Position numbers and translations under genes: made by a program. A stretch of DNA of 64,000 bases from contig NZ_BPET01000018.1 of assembly GCF_019654915.1 (NCBI RefSeq), positions 1 to 64,000 on the forward strand, written 5' to 3'. How positions within the stretch are numbered: position 1 is the stretch's first letter; each line of letters opens with the position of its first letter. This document shows, one piece after another, positions 17,211 to 27,754 of the stretch. This DNA is from Shewanella sp. MBTL60-007 (lineage in GTDB: Bacteria; Pseudomonadota; Gammaproteobacteria; Enterobacterales; Shewanellaceae). The notes beneath the pieces are model-generated. The model saw only the letters and a list, made by a program, of their open reading frames with translations, was not told the DNA's origin and made no database searches.

Positions 17211-17663
17211 TTATAACGGCAAAGTACTGCGTGAGAAGTTTTGTTTTAGCACGACGGTTGATTCTATGCCCGCGATACAGTTTAGGCTGCCTAGGGACTT
17301 TTTGACGAAACTTTCGTAGCTGAGTAGGTCACTGGCGACGATTTTGAGTAGGTAATCATGGGCACCGGTTACCACGGAACATTCCATAACTTGTTCCAAG
17401 TTTTCCATACTCTCTTCAAACAGTATTGCGTGCTGATCAGAGTTTTCTTTTAATCGCACAAAAGCATATACCACCACATTAAGACCCACCTCTTTAGGAT
17501 CTATCTGTGCCGCGTAACCACTGATAACACCTGTTTGCTCGAGTTTTCTAACACGGCGAAGGCAAGGCGTATCTGACATGTTCAGTCTGGCTGCGAGTTC
17601 TGAGATCGCAATACGACCGTGACGCTGTAATATGGCGAGTATATTGCGATCTTTGTTATCCAT
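17211..17663 (-). CDS. Lrp/AsnC-family regulator (KynR-like position)
   Basis: A 150-residue protein with an N-terminal HTH (about 1-60: ILAILQRHGRIAISELAARLNMSDTPCLRRV, in part) and the C-terminal RAM/AsnC ligand domain (VVTGAHDYLLKIVASD). It is divergent from the IDO-like/kynU pair. In Pseudomonas an Lrp-type protein, KynR, activates the kynurenine genes in response to kynurenine. The same role here is inferred from position. Confidence 0.85.
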   Translation of the reverse strand: MDNKDRNILAILQRHGRIAISELAARLNMSDTPCLRRVRKLEQTGVISGYAAQIDPKEVGLNVVVYAFVRLKENSDQHAILFEESMENLEQVMECSVVTGAHDYLLKIVASDLLSYESFVKKSLGSLNCIAGIESTVVLKQNFSRSTLPL

Positions 17664-17837
17664 CTTGGCAACCTTTCTTTTCTTATGGTGAATATCAATA
17701 TTAACTAGGCTTTTTATAGGGGATTTCGATCTTAATTGGAAGTAATTTGGCTTAGTTTAATGATTTACACCGTACGTATGCTGCTAGGCTAATTTAATTC
17801 ACTCATGGTTAGAGCCCAGAAAAATAAAGGATAGGCA

Positions 17838-19013
17838 ATGACGCAAAATACTCAGGCGTTCGATCATTGGATCCGTACTCGATTTGTAGCACTGAATAAT
17901 GAGCTAGAGCATCTTTATCGTTTACAGGCTGATCGCGCGAATGTAGAAGGTGTCGGTGACGATTTAAAAGCCCAGTTAGAGTCTGAAGGTAGAGAGCTTA
18001 TTGTGAGCTTGCTGGCGGAGGGAAATACCGACGAAGGCTTTGATCATGCATTTGATCTGCTGGGTAACGTGGGTTTGTATATGGCCGCCTGTCGCCGCCA
18101 TGAGATCACCGAACCCTCGCGGGAGAGAGTCTCGCCGCTGACTGAGGCATCGGCCTTAGCCATGCATATCGGTGCCTCTATTGGTGTAACGCCAAGATTT
18201 GCTACTGCTCATCTTACTACTCATAACCGTGCACAGGGAGGCTTGTATAAACGCTTTACCGATCTAGATGCCGAGAAGCTGTTTGTCGATTACAACACCA
18301 AAGGAATTTTGGCCTATAAACGTGCCGCCGATGCGCTGTTAAAGATCCAGCCTTTAGGTATAGATCACCCCATCGCCTATGATCTGCTCCAAGTTGCTAA
18401 GCAGGCACTGAGGGATGTGATTGACTCGAATAGGGTACTGTTTCAAGAGCTCGATGCAGATGATTTTTTCTATTGTGTGCGCCCTTACTACAAGCCTTAC
18501 CGTGTGGGGAGTCAGGTTTATCGTGGTGCCAATGCTGGTGACTTTGCTGGGATTAATGTGATTGATATGCTGCTTGGGCTTTGTAATGCCAACGAGCCGG
18601 GATATTCGCAGATGTTAGTTGATAAATTCCTTTATATGATGCCAGAAGATCAGGCTATCTTACGTGATTGTATGCGCCGAAATAGCTTTATGGATGATTT
18701 GCTTAACATGATGCATTTACGTCATGAGCCTTGGTATCAAAACAATGTAAAGCTGTTTCTTGAGGTGTGCGCATTACACGGAGAAACAGCCATTCAACAC
18801 CATAATGAATTGGTGACTAAGTATATTGCCGAGCCTTCGAAAACCATGGAGCAGCAACATATGTCGAAGGTGACCGCAAGTGGTCCTCCTTTACCCGTTT
18901 TACTCAATTCATTAGAGAAGCTGCGTGATCGGCGTGCCGCAGTGTATCGGAGTGACATTAAAACTCGGTTTGACGATGTGCAAGCGTTAACAGCGAGTTT
19001 GGAGGCTAAGTAA
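17838..19013 (+). CDS. PrnB/IDO-superfamily heme protein (DUF1864)
   Basis: A 391-residue protein of the indoleamine-dioxygenase/PrnB superfamily. The recognisable core is RPYYKPYRVGSQVYRGANAG (215-234), followed by DFAGIN. The C-terminal helix contains H314 (CALHGETAI) and H321/H322, candidate axial heme ligands. A homologous protein next to kynureninase is known in S. oneidensis. AAAGGATAGGC precedes the ATG. It is followed after 1 base by kynU, so translation is coupled. This makes tryptophan or an indole relative the likely substrate and ring opening the likely reaction; activity itself is not shown by sequence. It is not a classic TDO (kynA). Confidence 0.75.
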   Translation: MTQNTQAFDHWIRTRFVALNNELEHLYRLQADRANVEGVGDDLKAQLESEGRELIVSLLAEGNTDEGFDHAFDLLGNVGLYMAACRRHEITEPSRERVSPLTEASALAMHIGASIGVTPRFATAHLTTHNRAQGGLYKRFTDLDAEKLFVDYNTKGILAYKRAADALLKIQPLGIDHPIAYDLLQVAKQALRDVIDSNRVLFQELDADDFFYCVRPYYKPYRVGSQVYRGANAGDFAGINVIDMLLGLCNANEPGYSQMLVDKFLYMMPEDQAILRDCMRRNSFMDDLLNMMHLRHEPWYQNNVKLFLEVCALHGETAIQHHNELVTKYIAEPSKTMEQQHMSKVTASGPPLPVLLNSLEKLRDRRAAVYRSDIKTRFDDVQALTASLEAK

Positions 19014-19014
19014 T

Positions 19015-20133
19015 ATGCAATCTTTTAAAGAGGATTTTAGCTTAGCGGCGGGAAGCTACCTGCTTAACCATTCTGTTGGTCGACCGCTGAAAGATGCTGA
19101 GCAAGCATTTAGCCAGCAATTTTTTGCCCCTTGGAAAGCCTCGGGAGTTGAGCCGTGGCAAGAGTGGCTAACGGTAATCGACCAGTTTACCATGAGTTTA
19201 GCAAAGCTGTTTAATGGCTCGGCTGAAGAGTTCTGCCCTCAGGTTAACCTTTCTAGTGCACTAACCAAATTAGTGATGTCGTTACCGCAGCTTGCGCATG
19301 ATAAGGCGGTTGTGCTGATGAGTGAGCTTGACTTTCCAAGCATGGGCTTTGCCCTGCAAAAAGCACTGCCGGATTCCTGTGAGTTACGTTTTATTCCAAA
19401 AGAACTGGATATCACTGAAGCGGACGTTTGGCAGTCGTATATTAACGTGGATATTGATTTAGTGTTTGTTAGCCATGTTTATTCTAATACTGGGCAGCAA
19501 GCTCCGTTAGCTGACATAGTGGACGTTGCCAAATCTAAGAATGTGCTGACACTTATCGATGTGGCTCAATCGGCCGGTATCGTGCCGCTCGATCTTGCCG
19601 CTTTGCAACCTGACTTTATGATTGGCTCTAGCGTTAAGTGGTTATGCGGTGGTCCTGGAGCAGCCTATTTGTGGGTGAGCCCGCAGCATATTGAGGGCTG
19701 TCAACCCAAAGACGTGGGCTGGTTTAGCCATGAAAACCCCTTCGAGTTCGATATTCATAATTTTCGTTATCATCCGACAGCACTTAAGTTTTGGGGCGGA
19801 ACACCATCGATAGCCCCCTATGCAATTGCAGCGCACAGCATAGGTTACTTTGCCGAAATGGGATCCCATAAACTTCGCGAACATAACCAATGGTTAATCG
19901 ATGTGATTGCTGAGCAATTTGAGACAGAGCTTGTATCACCTCGGCTTGAGGCTAAGCGCAGCGGTACCCTCATTTTAGATTTTGGTGGGAAACAGCAGCA
20001 GGTGTTAGCGGCATTGCTAAGGGCCGATGTAAGTGTGGATTTGCGTAGTGAAGGGATCCGAGTATCACCGCATATTTATAATGACATGGCCGATGTCGAG
20101 CGCCTTCTGTCTGTAATAAAGGAATGCCGATAG
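19015..20133 (+). CDS. kynU: Kynureninase
   Basis: PLP-dependent hydrolase that splits kynurenine to anthranilate and alanine. It has 372 residues, somewhat shorter than the usual 415. The fold-type I pattern includes the Asp that binds the pyridine nitrogen (TLIDVAQSAG) and the Schiff-base Lys in GSSVKWLCGGPGAAY (about residue 208). The start codon follows the previous stop by one base. No kynurenine formamidase gene is present nearby. Confidence 0.88.
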   Translation: MQSFKEDFSLAAGSYLLNHSVGRPLKDAEQAFSQQFFAPWKASGVEPWQEWLTVIDQFTMSLAKLFNGSAEEFCPQVNLSSALTKLVMSLPQLAHDKAVVLMSELDFPSMGFALQKALPDSCELRFIPKELDITEADVWQSYINVDIDLVFVSHVYSNTGQQAPLADIVDVAKSKNVLTLIDVAQSAGIVPLDLAALQPDFMIGSSVKWLCGGPGAAYLWVSPQHIEGCQPKDVGWFSHENPFEFDIHNFRYHPTALKFWGGTPSIAPYAIAAHSIGYFAEMGSHKLREHNQWLIDVIAEQFETELVSPRLEAKRSGTLILDFGGKQQQVLAALLRADVSVDLRSEGIRVSPHIYNDMADVERLLSVIKECR

Positions 20134-20169
20134 TGAAAGGCTAATCGTGATAACGAGCTGTAGAAAGGT

Positions 20170-20193
20170 AAAAAAAACAGGCCTAAGGCCTGT
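20170..20193 (-). terminator. Terminator of the small exported protein gene
   Basis: On the minus strand ACAGGCC-TTA-GGCCTGT is followed by a run of T. It lies just after the stop of the gene at 20209-20514, and between it and the kynU stop. Confidence 0.8.
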
Positions 20194-20208
20194 CATATCA
20201 CTTTAAGC

Positions 20209-20514
20209 TTAAGGCTTTACTGCCCTTAAATGCACTTTGCGGTGATTGAATTCTTGGTTGAGATGATTTAATTCACCCACTGATAGCTTAGTCAGTAATG
20301 CGGCACCCTTGTCGTCAGTGACAAATTTCTGAGCGGTGCGATTAACAAAATCAACCACATAAACGCTATCGCTTTGCTGTGCTTTTGCCGCCGACAATGC
20401 TGCTTGGCTTGAGCAATCATTACATTCCGTAATAGGACTCATAGCGGCAAGACTTGTCGTTGAAAGTAGTAGTCCTGCACTCAACAGTGCTACCCGAGTT
20501 ACTGTTTTTCTCAT
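20209..20514 (-). CDS. Small exported protein of unknown function
   Basis: A 101-residue protein with a clear signal peptide (about 1-23, SLAAMS). The mature part begins with a CNDC motif (ECNDCSSQAA), possibly a disulfide or metal site, and has no domain I recognise. It has its own terminator and 240 bases of upstream sequence, so it is monocistronic. Confidence 0.65.
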   Translation of the reverse strand: MRKTVTRVALLSAGLLLSTTSLAAMSPITECNDCSSQAALSAAKAQQSDSVYVVDFVNRTAQKFVTDDKGAALLTKLSVGELNHLNQEFNHRKVHLRAVKP

Positions 20515-20757
20515 AGTAGGTTCCTTATTACTCTAATGGTGATCTGTGTCACACTTTTAATTTAGTTCATAGTTTAGGCAGTGTCCAGATTTTTTTGTTG
20601 CTAACTTGTTGTTTAATTGTGTTTTATTTAGTTCCCACTAATTAATCTATCGGTGTTGCACCGCGAGTGTATGAGTTCGTTCTGTCTGTTTTCTAAGCTT
20701 GCCTATCGACGCCGTTTGGCCGATAGTGATTGTCATGGAGCATTTTTAAGGGGTTTT

Positions 20758-21768
20758 ATGAAGACATTCATGCTGTTACTCAGCCTGTGTTGTTTTAGCA
20801 CATCTGCCATGGATTGGAATATTCAGAAGCTTACACCCGGTACTGCTTTTAGAGGCAGTGCGGTACTTGATGGCGTAGCTTGGGTAACGGGGAGTGACAA
20901 TAGTGTCTATATTTCCAAAGACGGCGGTAACAGCTGGCTAGATATATCGGTTAAAGGGTTCCCTTTGACTGATTTACGCGATATTGAAGTGTTCGATGTT
21001 AATACGGCGATAGTGATGGGCGCAGGTCAAGGTGGCTTATCTAAACTCTATGTAACTGAAAACCAAGGTTTAAGTTGGCAGTTACTGTTTGATAATCCTG
21101 ATGAGTTAGGTTTTTTCAACTCTATCGCTTTTTGGGATCGCAATAATGGGCTGTTACTCGGCGACCCTATTGGCGGTGGTTATGTCATTTTACGTACGGC
21201 CGATGGTGGCAAAACCTGGCAGCGCATTGCTAAAGATTCTCTGCCTAGCCTACTAGATAAAGAGGTCGCTTTTGCCGCTAGCGGCAATACCTTAATTGTT
21301 GATAAGCGCGGTAAGGCTTGGTTTACCTCGGGCGGCTATAGCAGCTCAGCCTATAGTAGTGCAGATTCGGGGAGTCATTGGCGTAGGCATCCAGTTGCTC
21401 TTTATGATGATACCCAAACCGCAGGGGGTTATGCCTTAGCATTTAATGCGTTAGGTGATCTATTTGTGCTGGGTGGTGATTATCAACAACGGGACAAGCA
21501 TGATGCTAACTTGGTCTATAGAAGAGGCTATGTTTGGCATAAAGCCCCAGGTACTACCCCAGGCCTACGCACCGCTATGGCGTGTTATGAGGAAACTTGT
21601 ATTGCATCGGGCAAATTGTCGACCGATATTTCACATGATCATGGTTATAGTTGGCAGCCACTGCTGATTAATGGCGAAACTCAGGGATTTTTCACCCTAG
21701 CGATTGACGGCAATACTCTGGTGGCTGGGGGGCATGGTGGTCGAGTCGCGGTATATACTTTTAAATAG
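20758..21768 (+). CDS. YCF48/BNR-repeat exported protein
   Basis: A 336-residue secreted protein. The ORF opens at 20653 but the start is placed at ATG 20758, preceded by AAGGGG and beginning a signal peptide (MKTFMLLLSLCCFSTSA). The chain holds repeated Asp-box-like turns: SKDGGNSW, TENQGLSW, TADGGKTW, SADSGSHW and SHDHGYSW. These indicate a seven-bladed-type propeller related to the photosystem assembly factor YCF48 and sialidase BNR repeats. In non-photosynthetic bacteria the function is unknown. Confidence 0.75.
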   Translation: MKTFMLLLSLCCFSTSAMDWNIQKLTPGTAFRGSAVLDGVAWVTGSDNSVYISKDGGNSWLDISVKGFPLTDLRDIEVFDVNTAIVMGAGQGGLSKLYVTENQGLSWQLLFDNPDELGFFNSIAFWDRNNGLLLGDPIGGGYVILRTADGGKTWQRIAKDSLPSLLDKEVAFAASGNTLIVDKRGKAWFTSGGYSSSAYSSADSGSHWRRHPVALYDDTQTAGGYALAFNALGDLFVLGGDYQQRDKHDANLVYRRGYVWHKAPGTTPGLRTAMACYEETCIASGKLSTDISHDHGYSWQPLLINGETQGFFTLAIDGNTLVAGGHGGRVAVYTFK

Positions 21769-21815
21769 TCTCTCCTACAGCATAAAAGGCTCAAACATAA
21801 GCCCTAGGCTTTGTG

Positions 21816-23027
21816 TTAACTAGATAGCCTATGATAACGCTTACCATTAATCCGTTCGATAATTTGGGTGGCGTTGAGATCGTGGATCACGTTAATCACA
21901 GTAGCAGGAGCATCAGTGACAGCGCCTATAATCACTAGAATCGGGATCACTTCTATGGGTAAGCCTAGTGTGGTAACGATAAATATCTCGCCGAGGAAAG
22001 CGCCGCCAGGCACACCGCCAATGACGAAGGCCGATAGCACTGAAATTAAGATCGTGAGTGCAAATACATCTGCAGTAAAATCTAATCCAAGTATCGAATA
22101 GATAAACACTATTTTTAGTGCCGTGGTCATCGCCGCGCCGCCCTTATTTAGATTAACTAGTAACGGCAGACAGATATCAGCTATCTCTTCTTTAATTCCC
22201 ATCTTATTAGCGGCTCGTATGTTCACTGGGAGTGAGGCTAGTGAGGAGCTAGTGCCTAACGCAGTTGCCGAAGGTTCAATGGCGTTGCGCCAAAACTGTT
22301 TCACGCCATTAATGCCACCACCTAACCAAGCATATAGCGTGCTTCCTAAGGTGTAGTAGATCGCCGCGGCTATAAAGAATAAGCCGATGGCACGGGCAAA
22401 TGTACTTAATAGCTCTGTGTCTTGGCTGGCCATAGTTGAGGCGAAGTAGGCGCCAAGCCCCACGGGGGCAACGAGCATTAGAATAGATACAATTTTCATG
22501 ATCACAGTATTAAAACTATCAAGTAGAGCTGAGACTTTCTCGCCGTCTTTTCCTGACTGGCCAATTGCTATACCTGCAATGACTGACATGATAATCAGTG
22601 CCAGAATGTTGGACTTAGACAGTAAACCGATAAAGTCATTGGTGGTGAGTAGGCTAACAAAGTCCATTTCACCTGATCCCGTGCTCACTTGTTGATGCAG
22701 ATCTAAGGTCACGCCCTGCGCTGGGTCGTAAATAGAGGCGAGGCCGATAATCGCTACGGTTGGGATGATAGCCATGATGATGGAGACGAGAAAAATAGTG
22801 ATTAAGATGGCTCCGAGCTTTTTCAAATCTGTCATATGAGCGATAGAGGAGGTCACGCTAATTGCAACTAAAGGCACGATAATCATAAACAGCAAGTTAA
22901 GAAATATCTGGCCAAAGGGCTTAAGCTTAAGTGCAAACACTGGAAAGAGGAGCCCTATAAGTCCACCCAGCATCAGAGCCGAAAGTAAGATAATTGAGGA
23001 GCGATAGGGTTTAAGTTTTTGCCACAT
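21816..23027 (-). CDS. Dicarboxylate/amino acid:cation symporter (DAACS family)
   Basis: A 403-residue inner-membrane transporter of the GltP/SLC1 type with about eight membrane helices and two re-entrant loops. The Ser-rich HP1 loop is ALGTSSSLASLPV, and TM7/HP2 features include NLNKGGAAM and VPGGAFLGE. The specificity residues differ from classic glutamate carriers, so the substrate could be an acidic or a neutral amino acid. Monocistronic; its neighbours are divergent or separated by a terminator. Confidence 0.8.
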   Translation of the reverse strand: MWQKLKPYRSSIILLSALMLGGLIGLLFPVFALKLKPFGQIFLNLLFMIIVPLVAISVTSSIAHMTDLKKLGAILITIFLVSIIMAIIPTVAIIGLASIYDPAQGVTLDLHQQVSTGSGEMDFVSLLTTNDFIGLLSKSNILALIIMSVIAGIAIGQSGKDGEKVSALLDSFNTVIMKIVSILMLVAPVGLGAYFASTMASQDTELLSTFARAIGLFFIAAAIYYTLGSTLYAWLGGGINGVKQFWRNAIEPSATALGTSSSLASLPVNIRAANKMGIKEEIADICLPLLVNLNKGGAAMTTALKIVFIYSILGLDFTADVFALTILISVLSAFVIGGVPGGAFLGEIFIVTTLGLPIEVIPILVIIGAVTDAPATVINVIHDLNATQIIERINGKRYHRLSS

Positions 23028-23097
23028 ATCAATATTCCTGTTGGCATAAAGATAGTTAAACTATAGGTCACAGGGGAGTGGCGGGCAGACAAGGAAA

Positions 23098-23131
23098 TAA
23101 AAAAGCCCCAAACATCGCTGTTTAGGGCTTT
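23098..23131 (-). terminator. Terminator of glnA
   Basis: Arms AAAGCCCCAAACA and TGTTTAGGGCTTT around TCGC, 44 bases after the glnA stop. The A run at 23098-23104 becomes the T tail on the minus strand. Confidence 0.85.
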
Positions 23132-23174
23132 AATGCTAACCCATTATTCGGGTTAGCGAGTCAACTCAGAGGGA

Positions 23175-24584
23175 TTACAAGCTGTAGTAAAGCTCGAACT
23201 CTACTGGGTGAGTTGTTTGGTTGATACGCTCAACGTCTGCAGACTTTAGTTTGATGTAAGAATCGATGAAGTCATTACAGAATACATCACCACGAGTTAG
23301 GAACTCACGGTCAGCATCTAGGCACTCAAGTGCATTTTCTAGTGAAGTTGCAACTGTTGGGATTTCAGCGGCTTCTTCAGCTGGAAGATCGTATAGATCT
23401 TTATCCATCGCTTCACCTGGGTGGATCTTGTTTTGAATACCGTCAAGACCTGCCATCAACATTGCAGAGAATGCTAAGTATGGGTTAGCAACTGGGTCAC
23501 CAAAGCGTAGCTCGATACGACGTGCCTTTGCACTTGGTACCACTGGGATACGGATAGAAGCAGAGCGGTTAGCTGCAGAGTAAGCAAGCATAACTGGTGC
23601 TTCGAAGTGTGGAACCAAACGCTTATATGAGTTTGTAGATGGGTTAGAGAATGCGTTGATTGCGCGAGCATGCTTAATCACACCACCGATGAAGAACAGA
23701 GCCGACTCGCTTAATCCGCCGTACTTATCACCGGCAAATAGGTTCGTACCATCTTTAGCTAGTGACATATGTACGTGCATACCGCTACCGTTGTCGCCAA
23801 CGATTGGCTTAGGCATAAATGTTGCTGTCTTACCGTATGCGTGAGCAACGTTATGAACAACATACTTAAGTACCTGAACTTCGTCGGCCTTCAGTGTTAG
23901 GGTGTTAAAGCGAGTTGCGATTTCGTTCTGACCCGCAGTCGCCACTTCGTGGTGATGCGCTTCAACAACTTGACCCATCTCTTCAAGTACTAAACACATT
24001 GCCGAACGTAGATCCTGTGACGAGTCAACAGGAGCCACTGGGAAGTAACCACCTTTAACGCCTGGACGGTGACCTGTATTGCCGTCATCGTAGTGAGTAC
24101 CAGAGTTCCAAGAAGCTTCTTCAGCATCAACCTTGTAGAAACAACCTGACATGTCCGCGCCGTATTTCACATCGTCAAATAGGAAGAACTCTGGCTCTGG
24201 ACCGACTAATACAGTGTCAGCAATACCAGTAGAGCGTAGGTAGTTTTCAGCTTTCTTTGCGATTGAGCGAGGGTCACGGTTGTAACCTGTCATTGTGCCT
24301 GGGTTTAGGATGTCACAGCGGATGTTTGCAGTCGTTTCAGCTGTGAAAGGGTCCAGTACAAAACTTGCTGGATCTGGCATCAATACCATGTCTGATTCGT
24401 TAATCCCTTTCCAACCAGAGATTGAAGAGCCGTCAAACATTTTACCGTCTTCAAAGAAGTCAGCATCAACTTGGTGAGTTGGAATTGTAACGTGCTGCTC
24501 TTTACCGCGAGTATCGGTAAAGCGCAAATCAACGAACTTAACTTCTAATTCTACTAGTTGTTTTAAAACTGATTCTGCTGACAT
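23175..24584 (-). CDS. glnA: Glutamine synthetase type I
   Basis: ATP-dependent ligation of ammonia to glutamate; dodecameric cytosolic enzyme, 469 residues as in E. coli. Signatures include [17 protein letters not shown] near residue 50, [10 protein letters not shown] (metal site), [12 protein letters not shown], and [10 protein letters not shown]. The C-terminal adenylylation Tyr sits in [11 protein letters not shown]. Upstream elements (sigma-54 promoter and NtrC palindrome) show nitrogen control by the ntrBC pair encoded 11 kb to the left. Confidence 0.97.
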   Translation of the reverse strand: MSAESVLKQLVELEVKFVDLRFTDTRGKEQHVTIPTHQVDADFFEDGKMFDGSSISGWKGINESDMVLMPDPASFVLDPFTAETTANIRCDILNPGTMTGYNRDPRSIAKKAENYLRSTGIADTVLVGPEPEFFLFDDVKYGADMSGCFYKVDAEEASWNSGTHYDDGNTGHRPGVKGGYFPVAPVDSSQDLRSAMCLVLEEMGQVVEAHHHEVATAGQNEIATRFNTLTLKADEVQVLKYVVHNVAHAYGKTATFMPKPIVGDNGSGMHVHMSLAKDGTNLFAGDKYGGLSESALFFIGGVIKHARAINAFSNPSTNSYKRLVPHFEAPVMLAYSAANRSASIRIPVVPSAKARRIELRFGDPVANPYLAFSAMLMAGLDGIQNKIHPGEAMDKDLYDLPAEEAAEIPTVATSLENALECLDADREFLTRGDVFCNDFIDSYIKLKSADVERINQTTHPVEFELYYSL

Positions 24585-24668
24585 TCTAGAGTCTCCGAGT
24601 AGGGTAAAGGATAATCCCTTGATTTTATCTTTAATATTTAACGCTGAACGCGATTCTGATATTCATAT

Positions 24669-24684
24669 AGCGAGACTCGTGCCA
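24669..24684 (-). promoter_or_regulatory. Sigma-54 promoter of glnA
   Basis: On the minus strand TGGCACGAGTCTCGCT fits the -24/-12 consensus TGGCAC-N5-TTGCW with one mismatch and correct spacing. It lies 85 bases before the glnA start. Confidence 0.8.
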
Positions 24685-24747
24685 ATAATTTAACTTATTG
24701 AAAATAATAGATTAGTTATTTGCCTTCCAGGCTAAAGTTATCATGAT

Positions 24748-24803
24748 TGCACTATTTTGGTGCACTCAATGGATCTATGTGGTGCACGCGCTATTGTTGT
24801 GCA
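24748..24803. promoter_or_regulatory. NtrC enhancer of glnA
   Basis: TGCACTATTTTGGTGCA (24748-24764) is a textbook NtrC palindrome about 65 bases upstream of the -24 element. A weaker candidate follows within 24783-24803, where TGCAC and GTGCA arms are 11 rather than 7 bases apart. Confidence 0.8.
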
Positions 24804-25270
24804 GTGCCATTCTGACTCTAGCGGATTTATGTTCGTCCCACTTACAACAGCTACACATTAGCTAAGCTGGTTGGTTTTTTATAGGAGCTAACTCAAGGAA
24901 TTAGTATCCCATTTTCGATAAGTGTTATTCAGATTTAAGACAGTGAGATTTTTGAGTGATTAAAGAGGAAAAGGGGGCGTAATTTAGCGAGAAGAGGCTC
25001 AAATATCCAATAAAAGACATTGTTTATTATTTAATCTGACGTCAATGGCATCACATCGCAAAACTATAAAAAAGTGTATAAAAAGCGGACGTTAAGACGA
25101 AAAAAATCAATGCGAAAGAGTTATTTTTAACGATTGGTTAAAAATAATCCTGTGAGATAGCGCCGAGCTAGAGTAGAATGTCACGCTTTTTATTGCAACT
25201 ACTATACTAAACTGGCTTTAGTGAGTTGCAAATCCCCCCTATTTATATACCGATGGTAAGAGGTTTAGCC
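24804..25270. other. Non-coding region between glnA control sites and typA
   Basis: AT-rich sequence with no supported gene. It should hold the typA promoter and leader. I see no clear riboswitch, and no confident sigma-70 pair to name. Confidence 0.5.
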
Positions 25271-27082
25271 GTGTTAGAGAATTTACGTAACATCGCCATT
25301 ATTGCACACGTTGACCATGGTAAGACTACCTTGGTTGATAAGATGCTGGCGCAGTCAGGAACCCTTGAGTCTCGAGGAGAAGCCACTGAGCGGGTGATGG
25401 ATTCAAATGATCTTGAAAAGGAGCGTGGTATCACGATTCTGGCCAAGAACACTGCCATCAAGTGGAACGATTACCGTATCAACATCGTTGATACTCCAGG
25501 TCACGCCGATTTCGGTGGTGAGGTAGAGCGTGTTCTATCTATGGTTGACTCAGTATTACTACTAGTTGACGCAGTAGATGGTCCGATGCCACAGACTCGC
25601 TTCGTGACTAAGAAAGCTTTCGCTCAAGGCCTTAAGCCAATCGTTGTTATTAACAAGATTGACCGTCCAGGCGCGCGTCCAGATTGGGTTATCGATCAAG
25701 TATTCGATCTATTCGACAACTTAGGTGCGACTGACGAGCAACTAGATTTCCCAATCGTTTATGCTTCTGCACTAAACGGTTTTGCTTCATTAGATCCAGA
25801 CGAAGTTAGCGCTGACATGACGCCGCTATTCGAAACGATCGTTGAAAAAGTTTCTTCACCAGATGCTGATGCTGAAGGTGATTTCCAGATGCAGATTTCG
25901 CAGCTGGACTACAACTCATACGTGGGTGTTATCGGTGTTGGTCGTATCAAGCGTGGTAGCGTTAAGACTAACCAGCAAGTAACTATCATCGATGCTGAAG
26001 GTAACAAGCGTAACGGTAAAGTTGGCCAAGTATTAGGTTACATGGGTCTAGAGCGTCACGAAGTTGCTGAAGCTAACGCTGGCGACATCGTAGCGATCAC
26101 AGGTCTTGGTCAGCTTAAGATTTCTGACACTATCTGTGCTACAGCGACTGTTGAAGCATTACCTCCATTGTCTGTTGACGAACCAACACTAACAATGACT
26201 TTCCAGGTAAACACTTCTCCGTTCGCGGGTAAAGAAGGTAAGTACGTAACTTCACGTAACATCCTTGAGCGTCTAGAGCAGGAACTCGTTCACAACGTGG
26301 CACTTCGCGTTGAAGAGACTGACAGCCCAGATCGTTTCCGCGTATCTGGTCGTGGTGAACTTCACCTATCTATCTTGATTGAAAACATGCGTCGTGAAGG
26401 TTACGAGCTAGCCGTTTCTCGTCCAGAAGTTATCATGAAAGAGATCGATGGCGAGATGTGTGAGCCATTCGAAACACTAACTGTTGACGTTCAAGAAGAA
26501 CATCAAGGTGCAGTGATCGAAAAGCTTGGTACTCGTAAGGGTGACATGAAAGACATGCAGTTAGACGGTAAGGGTCGTGTACGTATCGACTTCGTTATCC
26601 CTAGCCGTGGTCTAATCGGTTTCCAAACTGAATTCATGACAGCCACTTCTGGTACAGGTCTTATCTACCATTCATTCGACCATTACGGTCCAGTGAAGGG
26701 TGGCGATATCGGTCAACGTGCACGTGGTGTATTGATCTCTAACGCTACTGGTAAAGCACTAACGTTCGCACTATTCGGTCTGCAAGAGCGTGGTCGTCTA
26801 TTCATTGGTCACGCTGCAGAAGTATACGAAGGTCAGGTAGTTGGTCTTCACGCTCGTGCAAACGACCTAACAGTTAACTGTTTGAAAGGTAAGCAGCTAA
26901 CTAACATGCGTGCATCAGGTACTGACGAAGCTCAGGTACTAACTCCGCATATCGAAATGACACTTGAGCAAGCTCTTGAGTTCATCGATGATGATGAATT
27001 AGTAGAAGTAACACCGCTGAACATCCGTGTTCGTAAGCGTTACTTGACTGAAAACGAGCGTAAGCGTCATAACCGTAAGTAA
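25271..27082 (+). CDS. typA: Ribosome-associated GTPase TypA/BipA
   Basis: Translational GTPase of 603 residues acting in 50S assembly and stress or cold adaptation. The ORF is open from 25226, but the start is placed at GTG 25271 with AAGAGG 8 bases before it, giving the conserved N-terminus (M)[21 protein letters not shown] motifs: AHVDHGKTT, the switch region [18 protein letters not shown] and [11 protein letters not shown]-like domains III and V and the BipA-specific C-terminal domain ([18 protein letters not shown]) are present. Codon use is strongly biased as in highly expressed genes. Confidence 0.96.
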   Translation: MLENLRNIAIIAHVDHGKTTLVDKMLAQSGTLESRGEATERVMDSNDLEKERGITILAKNTAIKWNDYRINIVDTPGHADFGGEVERVLSMVDSVLLLVDAVDGPMPQTRFVTKKAFAQGLKPIVVINKIDRPGARPDWVIDQVFDLFDNLGATDEQLDFPIVYASALNGFASLDPDEVSADMTPLFETIVEKVSSPDADAEGDFQMQISQLDYNSYVGVIGVGRIKRGSVKTNQQVTIIDAEGNKRNGKVGQVLGYMGLERHEVAEANAGDIVAITGLGQLKISDTICATATVEALPPLSVDEPTLTMTFQVNTSPFAGKEGKYVTSRNILERLEQELVHNVALRVEETDSPDRFRVSGRGELHLSILIENMRREGYELAVSRPEVIMKEIDGEMCEPFETLTVDVQEEHQGAVIEKLGTRKGDMKDMQLDGKGRVRIDFVIPSRGLIGFQTEFMTATSGTGLIYHSFDHYGPVKGGDIGQRARGVLISNATGKALTFALFGLQERGRLFIGHAAEVYEGQVVGLHARANDLTVNCLKGKQLTNMRASGTDEAQVLTPHIEMTLEQALEFIDDDELVEVTPLNIRVRKRYLTENERKRHNRK

Positions 27083-27125
27083 TGACCGCGTTTAGCTTCA
27101 ACCTGTAACCGGGTGAAGTATTTAA

Positions 27126-27161
27126 AAAGCCCTGAGCATGTATGTGCTCAGGGCTTTTTTT
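27126..27161 (+). terminator. Terminator of typA
   Basis: AAAAAGCCCTGAGCA and TGCTCAGGGCTTTTTTT form a long GC-containing stem with a T tail, 44 bases after the stop. Confidence 0.92.
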
Positions 27162-27754
27162 GTTAATCCGAAAATTATAAGTGCTAAAGCACCAATTTCT
27201 TTATTACGTTATTTGAATGTGGCTCACTCTTTTATCGCCACAATTGGAGAGCTTTACGCAGATTTAACAAGCGTTAATCTCAACGATTCAATTTGTGCTG
27301 TGCTTATGGCATTCCTCTCTCTATTAAGTGCAATTTTGGTGCTACACAAACTTGTATTTGGCTCATTATCAGTAACAGTCAGCTAGTATGGAACGCATTT
27401 CGTACGCTGTTTTAAATCGCAATAATCATAGCATTCAGCCCTAGCTCACAAGTTGGTGTGGAGTGTGAATATAGCGGGGCACTCGATGTGGTGCTAGGCG
27501 TTAAATCTCACTAATTTAGTAATAAATGAACCCACTTAGCAAAAATCAGAATACGCTAATACTCATTTGGAGGTATGGCGGTTGTGACACATTTTTTTCA
27601 TTAGATTTACCGTAATTTGGTAGCAGCTTTAGTAACTTGCACAGCCAATTTACTAAGTATTGCAGTCAATACTGCAGACATTTTTGAGCCGCTATATGGC
27701 TCTTGCTAAGCGCATTGTTGAATTAAGTTCTAATGAACGCTATTGGAGAAAGTC
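27162..27754. other. Non-coding region between typA and dba-like gene
   Basis: About 590 bases with no supported gene. An 82-codon ORF (27138-27386) starts inside the typA terminator, lacks a ribosome site and resembles nothing known, so it is not called. The promoter for the dba-dsbI-like pair should lie in the right half. Confidence 0.5.

Noticed and set aside
20653..20757. Longer start for the YCF48-like protein
   Set aside because: Would bury the signal peptide; ATG 20758 has AAGGGG upstream.
27138..27386. 82-codon ORF downstream of typA
   Set aside because: Begins inside the typA terminator hairpin, has no ribosome binding site and no recognisable similarity.
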